Of a stretch of DNA of 64,000 nucleotides, positions 44,258 through 56,123 are shown piece after piece. Below the pieces are notes generated by a model that worked only from the letters and a program-made list of their open reading frames with translations, did no database searches and had not been told where the DNA came from. This DNA comes from Macrosoma leucophasiata (Eukaryota > Arthropoda > Insecta > Lepidoptera > Hedylidae). Every line of letters starts with the position of its first letter. Position 1 is the first letter of the stretch. A program made the translations under genes and the position numbers. The stretch spans positions 19,578,501 to 19,642,500 of the forward strand of contig JAWQUS010000010.1 in NCBI GenBank assembly GCA_036365455.1, written 5' to 3'.

Positions 44258-44510
44258 AATAAATGCGGCAAACAAGAATGCAGTTCACATTGATTTTAAG
44301 TGATAACTGCAACATATAGAGACCCACACAAAGACCAGAGGGCAAAATGCAGATGCGTTGCCACCCCTGTTGCCACACCTTCGTTGTTCTGTCTCCGTGA
44401 TAGTTATTACGGGACCATACGTTACTATCTAACCGAACACAATAGGGTTGATATCACCGATACCTATACTAATAGGTATAGGTAATACGGTGGTGTGGTA
44501 GCTGCGATGA
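44258..44510 (-). repeat. Family A short repeat, diverged
   Basis: 'gcggcaaacaagaatgcagt' at left to 'ggtaatacggtggtgt' at right. Confidence 0.6.
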
Positions 44511-44977
44511 TAATTTTAACAAACTTTTTAGGTAGAAATGCTGCAACTGAATTAATCATTCTAAGATAAAATATTTAGGTGTCCCTACATATATACTTTT
44601 GTATATAAAAAGGGCCTAAATGAAATGTTGCACTATGTGATATTGTCCCTGGGAGGATTTCAGTTAGTATATTGCTAAAAGACCTTAGCCCAAAGAACTA
44701 CTGTTGGACATTTTTTTTAGAGACATCTAAGTAAATTATTTTTTAAAAACCAAGTACGAGTCGGACTTGGCGATATAGGGTTCTGTAGTAGAAAGTAGTA
44801 GTACTATTAAATTTGTCGAGAGAGAGGGTAGTAGTAGTATATACCTTCTATTCAATTTGTCGAGAGATTCATTATGCCGTTTTTGAAAATGTATCATATC
44901 TCAAAACCTATTTACAATATCTTATTCAAAGTAAAAGTTTTCATTATAAAAAAGAAAATTAAAAATAAATAAAATAC
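44511..44977. other. No gene; one retrotransposon scrap
   Basis: 'ccaagtacgagtcggacttg' at 44750 and 'agggttctgtagtag' resemble RTE-type tails. 'aatttgtcgagaga' occurs twice nearby (about 44810 and 44853). Confidence 0.4.
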
Positions 44978-45171
44978 GCTTACACTCACAGCCCCACAGT
45001 AGGTATAAACCTGTGTCGTGGGTGCCGTTGTACACATACAACACATACACAAACACCCAGACCCGAAACAAATATCTGTAGCCATACAAATATTTGTCCC
45101 GGTGCGGGGATCGAACCCGCGACCCTACCAATCAAACGGTCTTTTCACACCGCTGGACTAACCGGGTCGTC
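44978..45171 (-). mobile_element. tRNA-derived SINE, family C, full length
   Basis: Minus strand: head GACCCGGTTAGTCCAGCGG (A box), GTCGCGGGTTCGATCCCCGC (B box), then the body and the end 'gctgtgagtgtaagc' followed by an A/T-rich tail. Intact Pol III promoter boxes. Confidence 0.8.
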
Positions 45172-45539
45172 AATATTATTATCAATATTCATATGCAAAA
45201 TATCTTTTTATAAATGCAGCTAGGTATTTTGTATTTCTTTGTTGTTTTTTTTTTCATTTATGTGTTTACGTTTAAGCAGTGATATTATAAGCTCATTGCG
45301 TTTAAGTAGGTATAACACTTTATTCGCCATTTGCATCTTTTACGCGGTTGACACGAAAAAACAAGATCCCAATAAAGAAAGTAGCAAAAATCTACATTAG
45401 TGGGTATACTTGATATCGAGATGCGATGGAAAGCACGAAGTAGGTACGTATGACTCATCAAGTCCTTAATATACAAAACGTTACCACTCGGAAATTCTGA
45501 ATCAGATCCTTTTTCGTTACAAATTAGTGTTTTTTTCTA

Positions 45540-46270
45540 TAATAAGGCATCGCTATTACGCATATTGCCAGTGTCAAGTAAAACTATATTTCGTATTCCT
45601 ATTAAGCAGCGTAAAAGTCAGAGTCAGTCAGTCAATTTATCAGTCCGTCAGGCAGTTACAGTCAGTAATTCGAGTAAAGCGAAGACTACTTTACCAGAAG
45701 TTCAGAACCATTTACAATGAAGTTTTGGAGGCAACCCGACAGGACGTGTTTTCGCACTATTATTCTATTTCACTATATACGGACACTGTAATAAGGCTAT
45801 ATCAAACAAAATGCCCACCAACTTTATTTAATAGGTACTAGCTGTGCCCGCGACTTCATTCGCGTGAATATTTATGATTGTTCAGTATCTACCCGGACGA
45901 AATCGTGGGCTCAGCTAGTATAAAAGTAGCCTAAGTAAGTTACTGCTTAGGTTTTACATAAGCCATCTGTCAGTGAATGTCCCGTCAAAATTGGTCCAGC
46001 CGTTCCCGAGACTAGCGGGAACAAACAAACAGACAGACAGGCAAAAATTGTAAAAAAAATTGTTTTGGTATATGTACCGTGTATACATACATTTGCATTG
46101 AGTAAGAAGCGGTTATTTTTATATTACAAACAGACACTCCAATTATATTTATTTTATAGATGTATATATGTTTATTGTATACAGATAACATAAAAATACA
46201 CCAAGAAAATTTAAAAAAATAAGAGCCACCACCACCACACGCCTTTTTCGAGGTTCCCGCCAAAAAACCA
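45540..46270. repeat. Interspersed repeat, family D, interrupted by an RTE tail
   Basis: Matches 14191-14600 in two blocks (about 45545-45830 and 46205-46270), separated by the RTE-like insertion at 45838-46175. Confidence 0.55.
45838..46175 (+). repeat. RTE-like LINE tail
   Basis: 'ctagctgtgcccgcgacttc', 'attggtccagccgttcccga' and a cagacagacag run, as at 37392-37830 but without the nested SINE. Confidence 0.65.
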
Positions 46271-46369
46271 AAAGAGTATTGAGTATTGAAACTTGAACTT
46301 GAAAATTAAGTGATTAGCATTGGGGGACAAAGACAATGTACCTTTTTAAAGGATTCTTATTATAGAAGC

Positions 46370-46475
46370 TATAGTAGGTAAAAAGTCCTCTGTACTAAAT
46401 TTCATCGAAATCCGTCCAGCCGCTTTATCATAACATAACAAACATCAAAACTTTCACATTTATAATAGTAGAATT
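46370..46475 (+). repeat. Retrotransposon tail fragment
   Basis: 'atttcatcgaaatccgtcca' and 'atttataatagtagaa', a short RTE-type tail. Confidence 0.5.
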
Positions 46476-46777
46476 ACTATGCTTAGATTCACGCTTAATC
46501 TTAATAACATCTTCATCTTAATGAGTTATACTTTAAAAACAAACAAACTTAATTGTTTTAGCTAGTCTAGTATTTAATGAATGTTGTAGTCATCCAATTA
46601 AGTGTGTTATCAACAATCACGTGTATAAATTCACTTTATAATATTAAATCCCATAATAAAGATAATATTTATCAAGCTTTCATTTTATCGTATATATTGG
46701 ATTAGTGACAGTGAAAAAAATGCCGCATAAGCGTAGTATAGTAGCTACGCCATTGACCTATATGTACTAAACTACTA

Positions 46778-46988
46778 AAGGACTTATTACACGGCACGGT
46801 ATTCAGGGTACGATAGCAAAGGTCAGGGTAGTGTAATAACATTTAGGGAGTAAGGGCCCTAATTAGGGCGACCGGAGCGGCCCGTGTGTTTGTACTGCGA
46901 CCGGATAGTGTAATAAGCGGCAACCCGGCGCGAGGCCACGCCCACCCTTTCTGCCGGACCCTGAATACCGTGTCGTGTAATAGCCTTT
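46778..46988. mobile_element. MITE with ~30-bp inverted ends, TA target
   Basis: 'aggacttattacacggcacg' + 'gtattcagggt' at left against 'accctgaataccgtgtcgtg' + 'taatagcctt' at right. Flanked by TA on both sides (46776-46777 and 46989-46990), as for Tc1/mariner-type MITEs. The interior is GC-rich. Confidence 0.7.
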
Positions 46989-47192
46989 TAATGTACTATA
47001 CTGGAAATTCCCCTTGATAGCATGGTTCCAGTTTTCTGCATAGAATTGCCTGCTCTATCCCATAGTAATATGACAGCTGACGTGAAATCGTCATACAAAA
47101 TACCTATCTGTCAAATCAATTAAAAAACGGAACCGGCAGTTTGTTCCCGGTTTCTACTCTATTTATTGACCTCATTGAGGTACGCAGCCAAT

Positions 47193-47412
47193 ATTGCACG
47201 TAAACAAAGACACAAAGAGAGAAACTTTGCTTAATTTCGGCTCTATAGAGCGTTATCTCTTTCGTACACAACCTATGTGACGTTTGTCGACAATTCTAAT
47301 CAAGATTTGGCCAATACCGGAATATTAGTAGACGTAGGCAGTGTGCAGTAGAGATAACGCTCTACAAACTCGAAACTAGCCGATTGTCTCTATCCTAAGC
47401 TCGGTGTGCAAT
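47193..47412. mobile_element. MITE family M1, copy 2
   Basis: ATTGCACG ... GTGCAAT ends, with 'agagcgttatctct' and its inverted partner 'agagataacgctct' inside. Diverged from the copy at 74-289. Confidence 0.55.
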
Positions 47413-47431
47413 ACGAGTATTTCTTCGTATC

Positions 47432-47606
47432 GTAACTCCCACGCCTGTAATCCCCGAAGGGGTAGGCAGAGGTAAATGCATGCATTCAAGCATACATGCA
47501 AAACCCACGATTCGCCGGTTACGTTTTAGCCTATGTAACAGGTGGCGAGCCTGTTGACATCTCCGAGCACATTACCAAACTTCGAGGTACTGGGAAATTA
47601 TCGAAT
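47432..47606 (-). mobile_element. tRNA-SINE family B, 5'-truncated
   Basis: 3' half only: 'cctgtaatccccgaaggggt' to 'ttaccaaacttcgaggtact'. Confidence 0.65.
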
Positions 47607-47661
47607 ATGGAAAAATGTACTCGTACGGACATGCTTGCTTGTTATTTGAAAAATATAAAAA

Positions 47662-47820
47662 ACTAGCTGTTGGCCGCGGATTCGGCGTGGATGTCGTTTA
47701 AAAGTCACCTATATATCTGTACCAAATTTCATTAAAAACGGTCCAGTCGTTTGGACGTGAAAAGGTAACAGACAGACAAACTGACAGAGTTACTTTCGCA
47801 TTTATTATATTAGTAGGGAA
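47662..47820 (+). repeat. RTE-like LINE tail
   Basis: 'aactagctgttggccgcgga', 'aaaacggtccagtcgtttgg', 'cagacagacaaactgacaga' and the end 'tttattatattagtagg'. Confidence 0.6.
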
Positions 47821-48091
47821 GTAGGGATTACGAAAAGCTCACCAATTATCGTATTACAAGTCACAGTATTGAAGGTAACGACGGAAAAAGATTTCTGCAT
47901 GAACATTTAACGTAACACCTGTGTGTTAATCATATGTGAAAGTTATGTAAGTCAGGTTTTCGATCTTGAAAATGTAAACAATACAATCATACATACAAAT
48001 CTTTTGATAACGATCATGACGTACGGGAATGATGAAGCCGTGCAGCTATGGTTTGTAACTAAGGGGAAACAGATCTATACAATCTAATTAC

Positions 48092-48552
48092 TGGTGGTAG
48101 AGTTACAGTGTAGGAGCTCGAGCGAGCCACCACCGCATTATAATCTATCTGCCGCCAAATGGTAGGTAGTGTTCAGCACTATTGTGTTCCGGTTAGATCA
48201 GTGATTCCCAAAGTGGTCCATATAGTCCCCCTGGGGTCTATGGGAGACTCGATGGGGTTTCCGTATATGCGTAAATAAAAATGGGATATATGGGAAAGTG
48301 AAATAAATGTTAGCAAGGGGGTTCACCGTAACTAGAAAAAAATTGAAAGGGGTCTACAAGAAAAATAGTTTGGGAACCTCAGGGTTAGATGGTTATGTAA
48401 TAACCGTAATAACTGTCACAGAGGCATAACAACTAAGGTCTCAGGGGTGGCAACGCATATGCATTTTAACCTCTGGTCTTTGTGTTGGTGTCTATAGGGT
48501 GCAGTTATAACTTAATATGAATGAAAACTGCATTCTTGTTTGCCACAAAAAA
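48092..48552 (+). repeat. Family A short repeat with nested hAT MITE
   Basis: Left block 48092-48190 and right block 48391-48552 join into one family A copy if the MITE at 48199-48382 and one 8-bp duplicate are removed. Confidence 0.7.
48199..48382. mobile_element. hAT-like MITE, 184 bp, 8-bp target duplication
   Basis: CAGTGATTCCCAAA at left against TTTGGGAACCTCAG at right; GGTTAGAT at 48191-48198 and 48383-48390. CAG-type ends and 8-bp duplications are typical of hAT. Confidence 0.8.
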
Positions 48553-48606
48553 AAAACAGTTTCTTTGCCTTCAAACTAAGTATTGCGGATCGGTAATGTT
48601 ATTTTA

Positions 48607-49042
48607 ATTGTTTTTATATTATTTCGCATTAACACATGCTTGTGAAATATATTTTATTTTTAAAGAAAAATGGAAAGAAAAAATTGACTTCAGGCGAGAC
48701 TCGAACTCGCGACCTACTGGGAATCTAGTCCAGCCGCTCTTCCAATTGAGCTACTGAAGCCCTGCCCGATTTGTCAAATCTTTCCTTCACATCTATTGCA
48801 TTGCTTTATGGTAGCAGCAGCGCCATCTATTACCAACTATGCTAGTTAGGCAACCGATATAATAGACTTTTCAGTTTATTGAATCGTATAGAATCGTAAA
48901 GAAGTCGCTTTTACCCTTAATAATTGTTTTTATATTATTTCGCATTAACACATGCTTGTGAAATATATTTTTTTTCCAGTAGGTCGCGAGTTCGAGTCTC
49001 GCCTGAAGTCAATTTTTTCTTTCCATTTTTCTTTAAAAATAA
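48607..49042. mobile_element. Foldback tRNA-like element, copy 3 (436 bp)
   Basis: Same design as the array but in flipped orientation: a full unit with a minus-strand tRNA-like gene, then the start of a further unit. The junction near 48976 leads into an inverted arm that holds only the 3' part of the tRNA-like gene. Flanked by the exact 12-bp repeat AATGTTATTTTA (48595-48606 and 49043-49054). Confidence 0.75.
48687..48760 (-). ncRNA. tRNA-like gene in foldback copy 3
   Basis: 74 nt, B box in the GTTCGAGTCTC form; the downstream T run is TTTTTT. Confidence 0.65.
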
Positions 49043-49209
49043 AATGTTATTTTACCCTGGACGCTCTTGACTTTAGGTTAGAACCATTTTTTTTTATCTA
49101 ATTGCTGTCGTCTACTTCACCGAGCTATCGACGAGCGCAAAGGGCTAATGCTGCGACCATCCTTCAAGCAAACAGAAAATATAACAGTAGATTTCTTATT
49201 GTTATTCGA

Positions 49210-49438
49210 CCCTATAGGGGTTATCAGATATAATGGTGTAAAGTCCTTTATCTCTGGTTCTATTGGGATTTTTCAATTTTCTGGAAATTTCCCAGTACCT
49301 CGAAGTTCGGTAATGTGCCCAGAGATGTCAACCTCTTATATGGGCCAAAAACATAACCGGCGAATCGTGGGTGTTTAATGCTTGAATGCATGCATTTACC
49401 TCTGCCTACCCCTTCGGGGATTACAGGCGTGAAGTTAC
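49210..49438 (+). mobile_element. tRNA-SINE family B, headless
   Basis: Lacks the tRNA head; has 'aaagtcctttatctctggtt' and ends 'gattacaggcgtgaagttac'. Confidence 0.65.
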
Positions 49439-50168
49439 GTACGTTTGTTAACAAAACGTTCATTTTTGTTTGCAGATATTTATTCGTTTTAGTTTTTTAT
49501 TCAGTAGGTACTACTTTTGAGAGTTCCGGGTGTCGTAGGTTACAAATATTCAAATAGAAAATGTATGGAAAATTAAATCTTTCGACTAACAAAGAAATCA
49601 AGTTTTTATGGTAAGTAACCGCTGCAAATATTTTAAGTGTGTGTTGTTTTAAGTAATTGGGTAAGAGTAGATAGGTATATCAATAATAATTCACTCATAA
49701 TTACCGTATCACTGACCTTATAATTGATTAATTCGGTTTAACCAATTTCTAATGTTATTTAATTACTTACATAATACAGTATTATTTAAAAAAACAAAAC
49801 TTACTTTTCTTCAGCCATTTTGTATAATGTTAATAAGAACTTAAAATTAAATATAAATAGTTCGACACAATATCACAGGGTATTATCAACTTAATATAAA
49901 TATCACATTATTTGTATGTCCCACTTTATTGGCACCGCACTGTGCTAGCACGTCGTCGCCCCACGACTGCTGCACTTGTACTGATGTTGTTTGCCAGATA
50001 ACTGGCATATATGTTTGGTTTGTACAAAACAAAACCACATGAAAAGCTTCAGGTTTTCTTTCAACGCGATTACACCAGCAACGGACTGAATGGCAGTGAA
50101 CGCGTCCCGTCATTTATTTTTTTAAGCACGCTAAACAATATCGTATAGAGACAACACACATAACATAA
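49439..50168. other. No gene recognised
   Basis: AT-rich. The minus-strand frame at 49886-50113 has no recognisable domain. Confidence 0.4.
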
Positions 50169-50417
50169 CGTAACTCTACGCCTATATTCCCCGAAGGGTT
50201 AAGCAGAGGTAAAAACATGTTCCTATTTAAGCGTACATAATTTGCCATCCACCTAATAATGTAACAGGTGCCAAACTGACATCTCGGGGTACATTACCAA
50301 ACTTAGAGGGTGGCAGGGAGAAACTTCCGAAATCCCAATAGTACTTATCTCGACCCGGGGATCGAACCTAAGGCCCCAGCGTAGCAGTAGTAGCCACCAC
50401 TTAACTACTCAGGCAGG
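50169..50417 (-). mobile_element. tRNA-SINE family B, diverged
   Basis: 'cctatattccccgaagggtt' at left to the degraded head 'ccacttaactactcaggcag' at right. Confidence 0.6.
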
Positions 50418-50469
50418 AATACGAAAAGTAGGTACCTGAATTTCCCACATAACAAAGGGTTGATTGAAA

Positions 50470-50762
50470 CATAGAGTAACACGGGCCACCAGCCGCGGCG
50501 GACTGGAGGGGAGTAGCCATAACGTTTATTACCGATGCAAAACAGTCTGTCATTTTTTGCTGGGGGAAATGCGTGCGACACTCACGCACACTACAAAAAT
50601 CGTCCATTACTACGAAACTCACACCATGGCTTTAACAAAATACAGAAACAATTTCACGAACACTTTTAAACATCTAGGCGACAGGTATAGGCCCATTTGG
50701 GCTTGTACTTTGACAGAGGGGAAAGCCTGCATATGGCTACTCCCCTCCGGCGTTGCTCTATG
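50470..50762. mobile_element. hAT-like MITE, family H, 293 bp, perfect 8-bp duplication
   Basis: CATAGAGTAACACGGG ... CGTTGCTCTATG, flanked by GATTGAAA at 50462-50469 and 50763-50770. Best-bounded copy of the family. Confidence 0.85.
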
Positions 50763-50791
50763 GATTGAAATATACACAAATACACACATTA

Positions 50792-51075
50792 ACTGGTGGT
50801 AGAGTAGGTAGAGTTCCAGTGTACGGACTCGAGAGCGTAGGCACCACCGCATTACCTAATCTATCTGACCCTAAATAGTAGTGTTCAGCACTATCGTGAT
50901 CCGATTAAATAATGTATGGCTCCGTAATAACTCTTACAGAGACATAACAACTAAGGGCTCAGGGGTGGCAACACATCTGCATTTTGCCCTCTGGTTTTTG
51001 TGAAGATGTCAATAGGCTGCAGACATCACTTAACATCCATGTGAAATGCATGCTAGTTTGCCATCTTTGTTACAT
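50792..51075 (+). repeat. Family A short repeat
   Basis: 'aactggtggtagag' to 'ccatctttgttacataaa'. Confidence 0.65.
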
Positions 51076-51289
51076 AAAAAACTCTACCGTCATTTGTTTG
51101 TCATTTTTAGCTACAGTCTTTGAAATAAAGCAGGCGAGAGAAACTTACAAACATTCTCGAAGAAAAGGGGAATGAAAAATTTACGCTCTACTGCGGTAGC
51201 TTTATGGTAGAGCTAGGATAGTGCTAGTATGTCTGCTAGTCAGCTTAGTGGCCACGGCGGTGATGATTTATAGTCCCGCCTAACCATTT

Positions 51290-51490
51290 TTAGGGTTCCG
51301 TACTAAACAAGGAACCCTTATAGTTTCTCCATGTTCGTCTGTCTGTCTGTCTGTCCGTCTACCGCAAAAACTATTGGTACTAGAGAATTGAAATTTGGCA
51401 CAAGTACCTATACACCTTAATCACGCCGACAAAGTGGTACAATAAAACCATGAAAAATAAAATTATGTAGGGTACCTCCCCTATATGTAA
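51290..51490 (+). repeat. Retrotransposon tail with (gtct)n
   Basis: 'agggttccgtactaaacaag', 'gtctgtctgtctgtctgtcc', 'gaaatttggcaca'. A common lepidopteran RTE-type tail. Confidence 0.55.
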
Positions 51491-51892
51491 CCGACGGGTA
51501 TTTTTATGTCAATGTCGATGATTACATCTACATTCCACGCCATCAAATCACTGTTAGACAAAAGACTCTACAAAGATGTTCACAACTTATGCTTACCAGC
51601 AGTTAGCCTTATCCAGCTAATGCTCGCAACCTTCAGCAGGTCATTGGCCAACTCGTGTTGGGACCTAAGCATTCTTAAAATATCTGATATCTGTAAAATT
51701 TCAGATGATGATGAATAACACGATCTTATCAGCGAACGTCATTATTCATTATAATGTTTGTTATAATTAATTAGGTACGTCAGATAATAATATTTCCAGA
51801 AGAGTAATGAATAGAAAAAAAATTAAGGTTTCGGAAAGTTTGGAAGAATGTTCGATCCATATAGGTGCCTAATACTGTAACTCTAACTTTTA

Positions 51893-52222
51893 TACAGGGT
51901 TATTTGTAATTAGCGAATAACCTCTTGCAGGCAGCCTCTCTACATCAATCCCAACAACATTTGACCTACGACTTTTTAAAATTCATAGTAAAAAAAAATT
52001 AAAATTTCCCATTCAACATTTTTTTAGGCCTTTAAATTGGCATTTACTCTTAGCGTAGGTATACCGGTGACTATGCTCTTTTGAACTTTTGGAATCATTT
52101 TTTGTTTATTTTTTTTGGGGTATTTATCAAGATTTGTAAAATGTCGTAGAACAAATGTTGTTGGGATTGATCTAGAGAGGCTGCCTGCAGGAGTGTATAC
52201 GCTAAATTAAATTAACCCTGTA
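51893..52222. mobile_element. MITE with long inverted ends, TA target
   Basis: TACAGGGTTATTT at left against AATTAACCCTGTA at right, with a further ~50 bp of inverted match ('aggcagcctctct...catcaatcccaacaacat'). TA flanks at 51891-51892 and 52223-52224 suggest a Tc1/mariner type. Confidence 0.75.
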
Positions 52223-53780
52223 TACTCTCAAATATTTAATTTCAAATTGGTCTATAAGGACACTTTTGCATTGTCAGTTAACAAGCTATAGTGAATGACT
52301 TATATATAATATATAATCATAGGGTAAAAATTAGGTTATTCTGGAATCGAAAATTCGGTATTTGGATAAAGTAAAATAAGAAATTCTGTTTTAAAATAAC
52401 AGCCATGATCGTTTTAAAATCGAAAACTACTTATTAAGTTGGTATAGCGAAATGAGAAAATATTAGACTTCTAAGAACATTTAGTTCAATCACTCACTAG
52501 TACCTTGTAAAGAACTGATCATGGCATTTAGAGATCCAGTACTTACTTGAAACTTTTTTAGCTTATTATTTTACAACGAAAATCTAAATAACAATATTGT
52601 TTTTAACCTTATGACACTGCGTTCGAGGTATTCAGGTCCCAACGACTTGGTATTTAGGTCTCAGATACTTACCTAGTATCATTAGATAGTTAAGCTTTAT
52701 TATTCACAATAGAAATTACACAAAATAACAATAGTATTTATTGTTCTTTTGTATAATTTTTATTGTAAAAGGCGGTCTTATCGCAAAAGATACGAATCGA
52801 CCAGATAATGAAAAATAATTAAATTACATAGGTAGCCTGTAGCACAGCCTAAAGAACGCATCTGTTGTAGGGTATCTGTTGTAGGTACTGATCGCACACT
52901 TATGTAGGTATATGATTTACTAAAGAGCTAATTATTATTAGCAAATTAGCATTAGAGAGAAGGATAAAAATATAAGATTTAGGCAAATAAAGATAATAGT
53001 GATAGCAAGTAAGACGAGCAATTACAATTACCTTCTAGTCACAACAGCTATACGTGTATATAATCAAAGAGCTATATCCACCTCAGGGAAATTAATATCG
53101 CGAATACAGGAGGCAACGCACCGGTTATCGCACAACTGCAAATTAAATTAGCAAATATCATATGACAACCATAATTTATATGAAATTGCACAATCATGAA
53201 TCGTGAAAAACCAAGTTTGCTCTTTAATTCCCATCATAAAAATAGCATTTTAAACATGTGCTGAAATTTTTGTCATGACGTTTTTCGCGCAGAAATCACG
53301 TTTTGCATTATACCTACTAAGAGGATGTATTGAAGTAAGATGATTTTATTTGTATGAAGAAACTTTCAATTATATATGAAAACTCCATTCCTCTACACCA
53401 AAACATGTGAACGTGTAAAATGTAAAATTTGTGTAGGTAGGTATGTACTTTTACTATTATTGCCAAAAAACGTATTTGGCCAAAATTCAGACGGCAATAA
53501 ATCCACCGTTATCTATGAGTTTACTGATTAAAATATTGAAATTGTAAAAATAATTATTATAATTAATCTTTTCTCCTGGGAAGATTTTCAGAATCGACTG
53601 GTTATTTTCAGCCGTTTTTGTTTTGGCTCAAATTGTTTTGAGTGTAGTTCGCGTAAACTTAAGCATACCTACCTACCTACTTGTTTTCTGGTTACCAAAT
53701 TTTAGCATCTGAGAATACTTACCTGTTTTTTATATGTTCTTAGGTTTTTGCGAGCTTTTAGGTTTCAACGAGTGTATCGT
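52223..53780. other. No gene recognised
   Basis: Long AT-rich stretch without a credible frame, RNA gene or clear repeat. Confidence 0.4.
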
Positions 53781-53798
53781 TGAAATAAAACTATTTTT

Positions 53799-53836
53799 AC
53801 GGATCATACGCGAGATAAATCCGTAAAAATAGTTTT
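53799..53836. repeat. Interspersed hairpin element
   Basis: 'aaactatttttacggat' pairs with 'atccgtaaaaatagttt' over about 14 nt containing 'acgcgagataa'. The right half recurs at 63238-63268. Confidence 0.7.
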
Positions 53837-53837
53837 A

Positions 53838-54098
53838 CCTGTTTTTTTTATGTAATGGAAGTGGCAAACAAGCATGCAGTTCACGTTGATGTTATTTAAG
53901 TAATGACTGCAGCCTATAAACACCCACACAAAGACCAAGGTCAAAATGCAGATGCGTTACCACTCCTGAGGACTAAGGTGATAAGCCTCTGTGCCGGGCA
54001 ATTACAGGGCCGTACATTACCACCTCACCGGAACACGATAGTGCTGAACACTACCATTTAGCGACAAGTATATTAGGTAATGCGGTAGTGCCTACTTA
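53838..54098 (-). repeat. Family A short repeat
   Basis: Tail at left ('tttttttatgtaatggaagt'), 'ggtaatgcggtagtgcctac' at right; the 5' end is missing. Confidence 0.65.
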
Positions 54099-54894
54099 AT
54101 ACTAATTCTTATTTAATACTAATTACCTAATGCGTCCTGAGTTTAGCACTGTTCGGCCTAAAAAATAAGGTACCTATGTACAAAGATAGCAAATCATTAA
54201 AGTGCATTTGCATTCAAGCTGCTGCATTATTTTCTGTTATCCATCTGTGAGTATGTGTGATTGCGACTTATAGAGAAGGAAAGGAATGAGGATCCGTCGG
54301 AAGGAGGAATGTCCAGAACCGACAAAAATATCTAGGTAGGTACATATTGACTTCTGTAGTAGCTGCAGCATTAACCATCAATGTTGACCGCAAGTTTATG
54401 TAAATACCACTTTAATGACAGAAGTCATTAGTTTACTAGCATTAAAAAAAAGTGTTCGTGGGGATGTATGTTCTAACACGCCTAATTCCAGCCACAACAT
54501 ATACAGCCTATCAGATATTGCTTATTTTGGCACAATACATTCAGAGCTACGCCAATTTAACTCGCAAATTAGCCATGGAGAGATATTTCTGGCTGACGAT
54601 TGGGAGTGAAAAAAATTCTGGTCTCGTTCCAATGAGTAAAGGAATCATTGAGGGCCACATCCTCTCACAAGGTCATGAGATAAACATCATCACTCACTAA
54701 TGTTTGTATTGACGGTTGATTACGCAAACGCGGAAAGTATCCAACGGTGATTAATTTTCCACCAACGTACAGTTCACACTTGGCTTTTCAAAACTGATCA
54801 CGACTTCAACGTTAATAGATGCCTAGAAAATAGGGTACGTGGAGTCCTCGATACAAAAACTATGAATTACTATCGCTAATTTCCTTGTGAGACA
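54099..54894. other. No gene recognised
   Basis: Two overlapping plus-strand frames (54415-54609, 54452-54700) have no recognisable domain and compete in different frames. Confidence 0.4.
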
Positions 54895-55095
54895 CGCAAG
54901 CGTCAGATATATCTTAATATATAACTATTGTGTGCGTGTGTATGTCACTGAACTCCTCCTAAACGGCTAGACCGATGATGGCGACCGATTTTTTTTGTAT
55001 GCCACCCAAACGGGTGGAACCCTGGATGGTTAAGATTCACAAATCAGCCCGGCAGATGCCACTGCAGTCAGTATATCTAATCTATAGATATTATT
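54895..55095 (+). repeat. Retrotransposon or Helitron-type fragment
   Basis: 'tgaactcctcctaaacggct', 'agaccgatgatg', then 'ttcacaaatcagcccggcag'. Non-coding. Confidence 0.4.
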
Positions 55096-55214
55096 TATGT
55101 GTACTAATTCTGAGGCAATACGAATTTTACCGAGCCGTCACGAATAGGCCTTAAAATTAACATGGAACAGTCGAAGATTCCCTATTTCAAATTTCCACGT
55201 TATATTTACTACTA

Positions 55215-55790
55215 TTATGGTTGAGGCCACTACGCTCGAAGTTGTCGACGAATTTGTATACCTACCTGAGACAAACAGTCCGGCTAGGTAGGTCGAACAA
55301 CTCGGTTGGACAGCGTTCGAGAAGCTACATCTTCTCGTCCAACTTACCGCAGTGTCTCAAGAAAATAGTCTTTGACCAATGTGTGTTGCCAGTGATGATG
55401 ACATATGGAACTATAAAGTGGTCGCCTACAATAATAGGGGCCTCATAAGAAGGCTCAAGGTCACGCAGAGAGCAATGGAGTGAGCTATGCTCGGAGTTTC
55501 CATGCGAGATCAAATCAGAAACGAGGAAATCCCTATGAGAACCAAAGTTACTCGATATGTATATCGTAGAACTAAAGGCCGTTGGAGCAGACAGAAGAGT
55601 TCTTGAACGGCAATCCCGTACCGGAAGACGAAGCGTAAGCAGGCCCACGAGGTGGACCGACGAGTCCGACGACCTGGTGAAAGGTACGGTCAATCGCTGA
55701 ATGAGGGCAATCCAGCACCGTTCTTGTTGCAATTCGTGGGGACTTTGTCCAGCTGTGGACGTCTTTTAACTGAAACGAGGAATACCTATC
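55215..55790 (+). pseudogene. RTE-like LINE reverse transcriptase C-terminus, decayed
   Basis: Readable in pieces across frames: VDEFVYLPETNS-like start, then FSSNLPQCLKKIVFDQCVLP and VMMTYGT, then 'gcccacgaggtggaccgacg' (P-T-R-W-T-D), and the end 'ggggactttgtccagctgtg'. Frameshifts and stops break it. It matches the C-terminal part of an endonuclease-RT LINE protein, so it is a dead copy. Confidence 0.7.
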
Positions 55791-56123
55791 TACCCCTTTG
55801 AGGCATACCTACAAAAAGAGTTTTTGAAATCATGTTCGCGACTTTATTTATTAAAATGGAACGCAATTTTACCACCCTCGTTTTATTTAGGTCACCGAAC
55901 CGTTGAAGATAGCACAAAGTCATACAAATGTAACTAAGGAAAATAAATAATTTAATGACTTATAAACAAGTACAATGTTATCTAGGCACTTCTGCGGACG
56001 CCCTGAGTCCTTAATTCTCGATTAATATTCAAATGATGTCATTCTGTCACCTTGTTATCCAACCGAAGTATTATGTCCTGCTATTTAACAGCCAGTAATT
56101 ACTTTCAGTGTTCATCAAGAAAT

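Noticed and set aside
55325..55732. 135-aa minus-strand frame
   Set aside because: Antisense to the decayed LINE reverse transcriptase on the plus strand.
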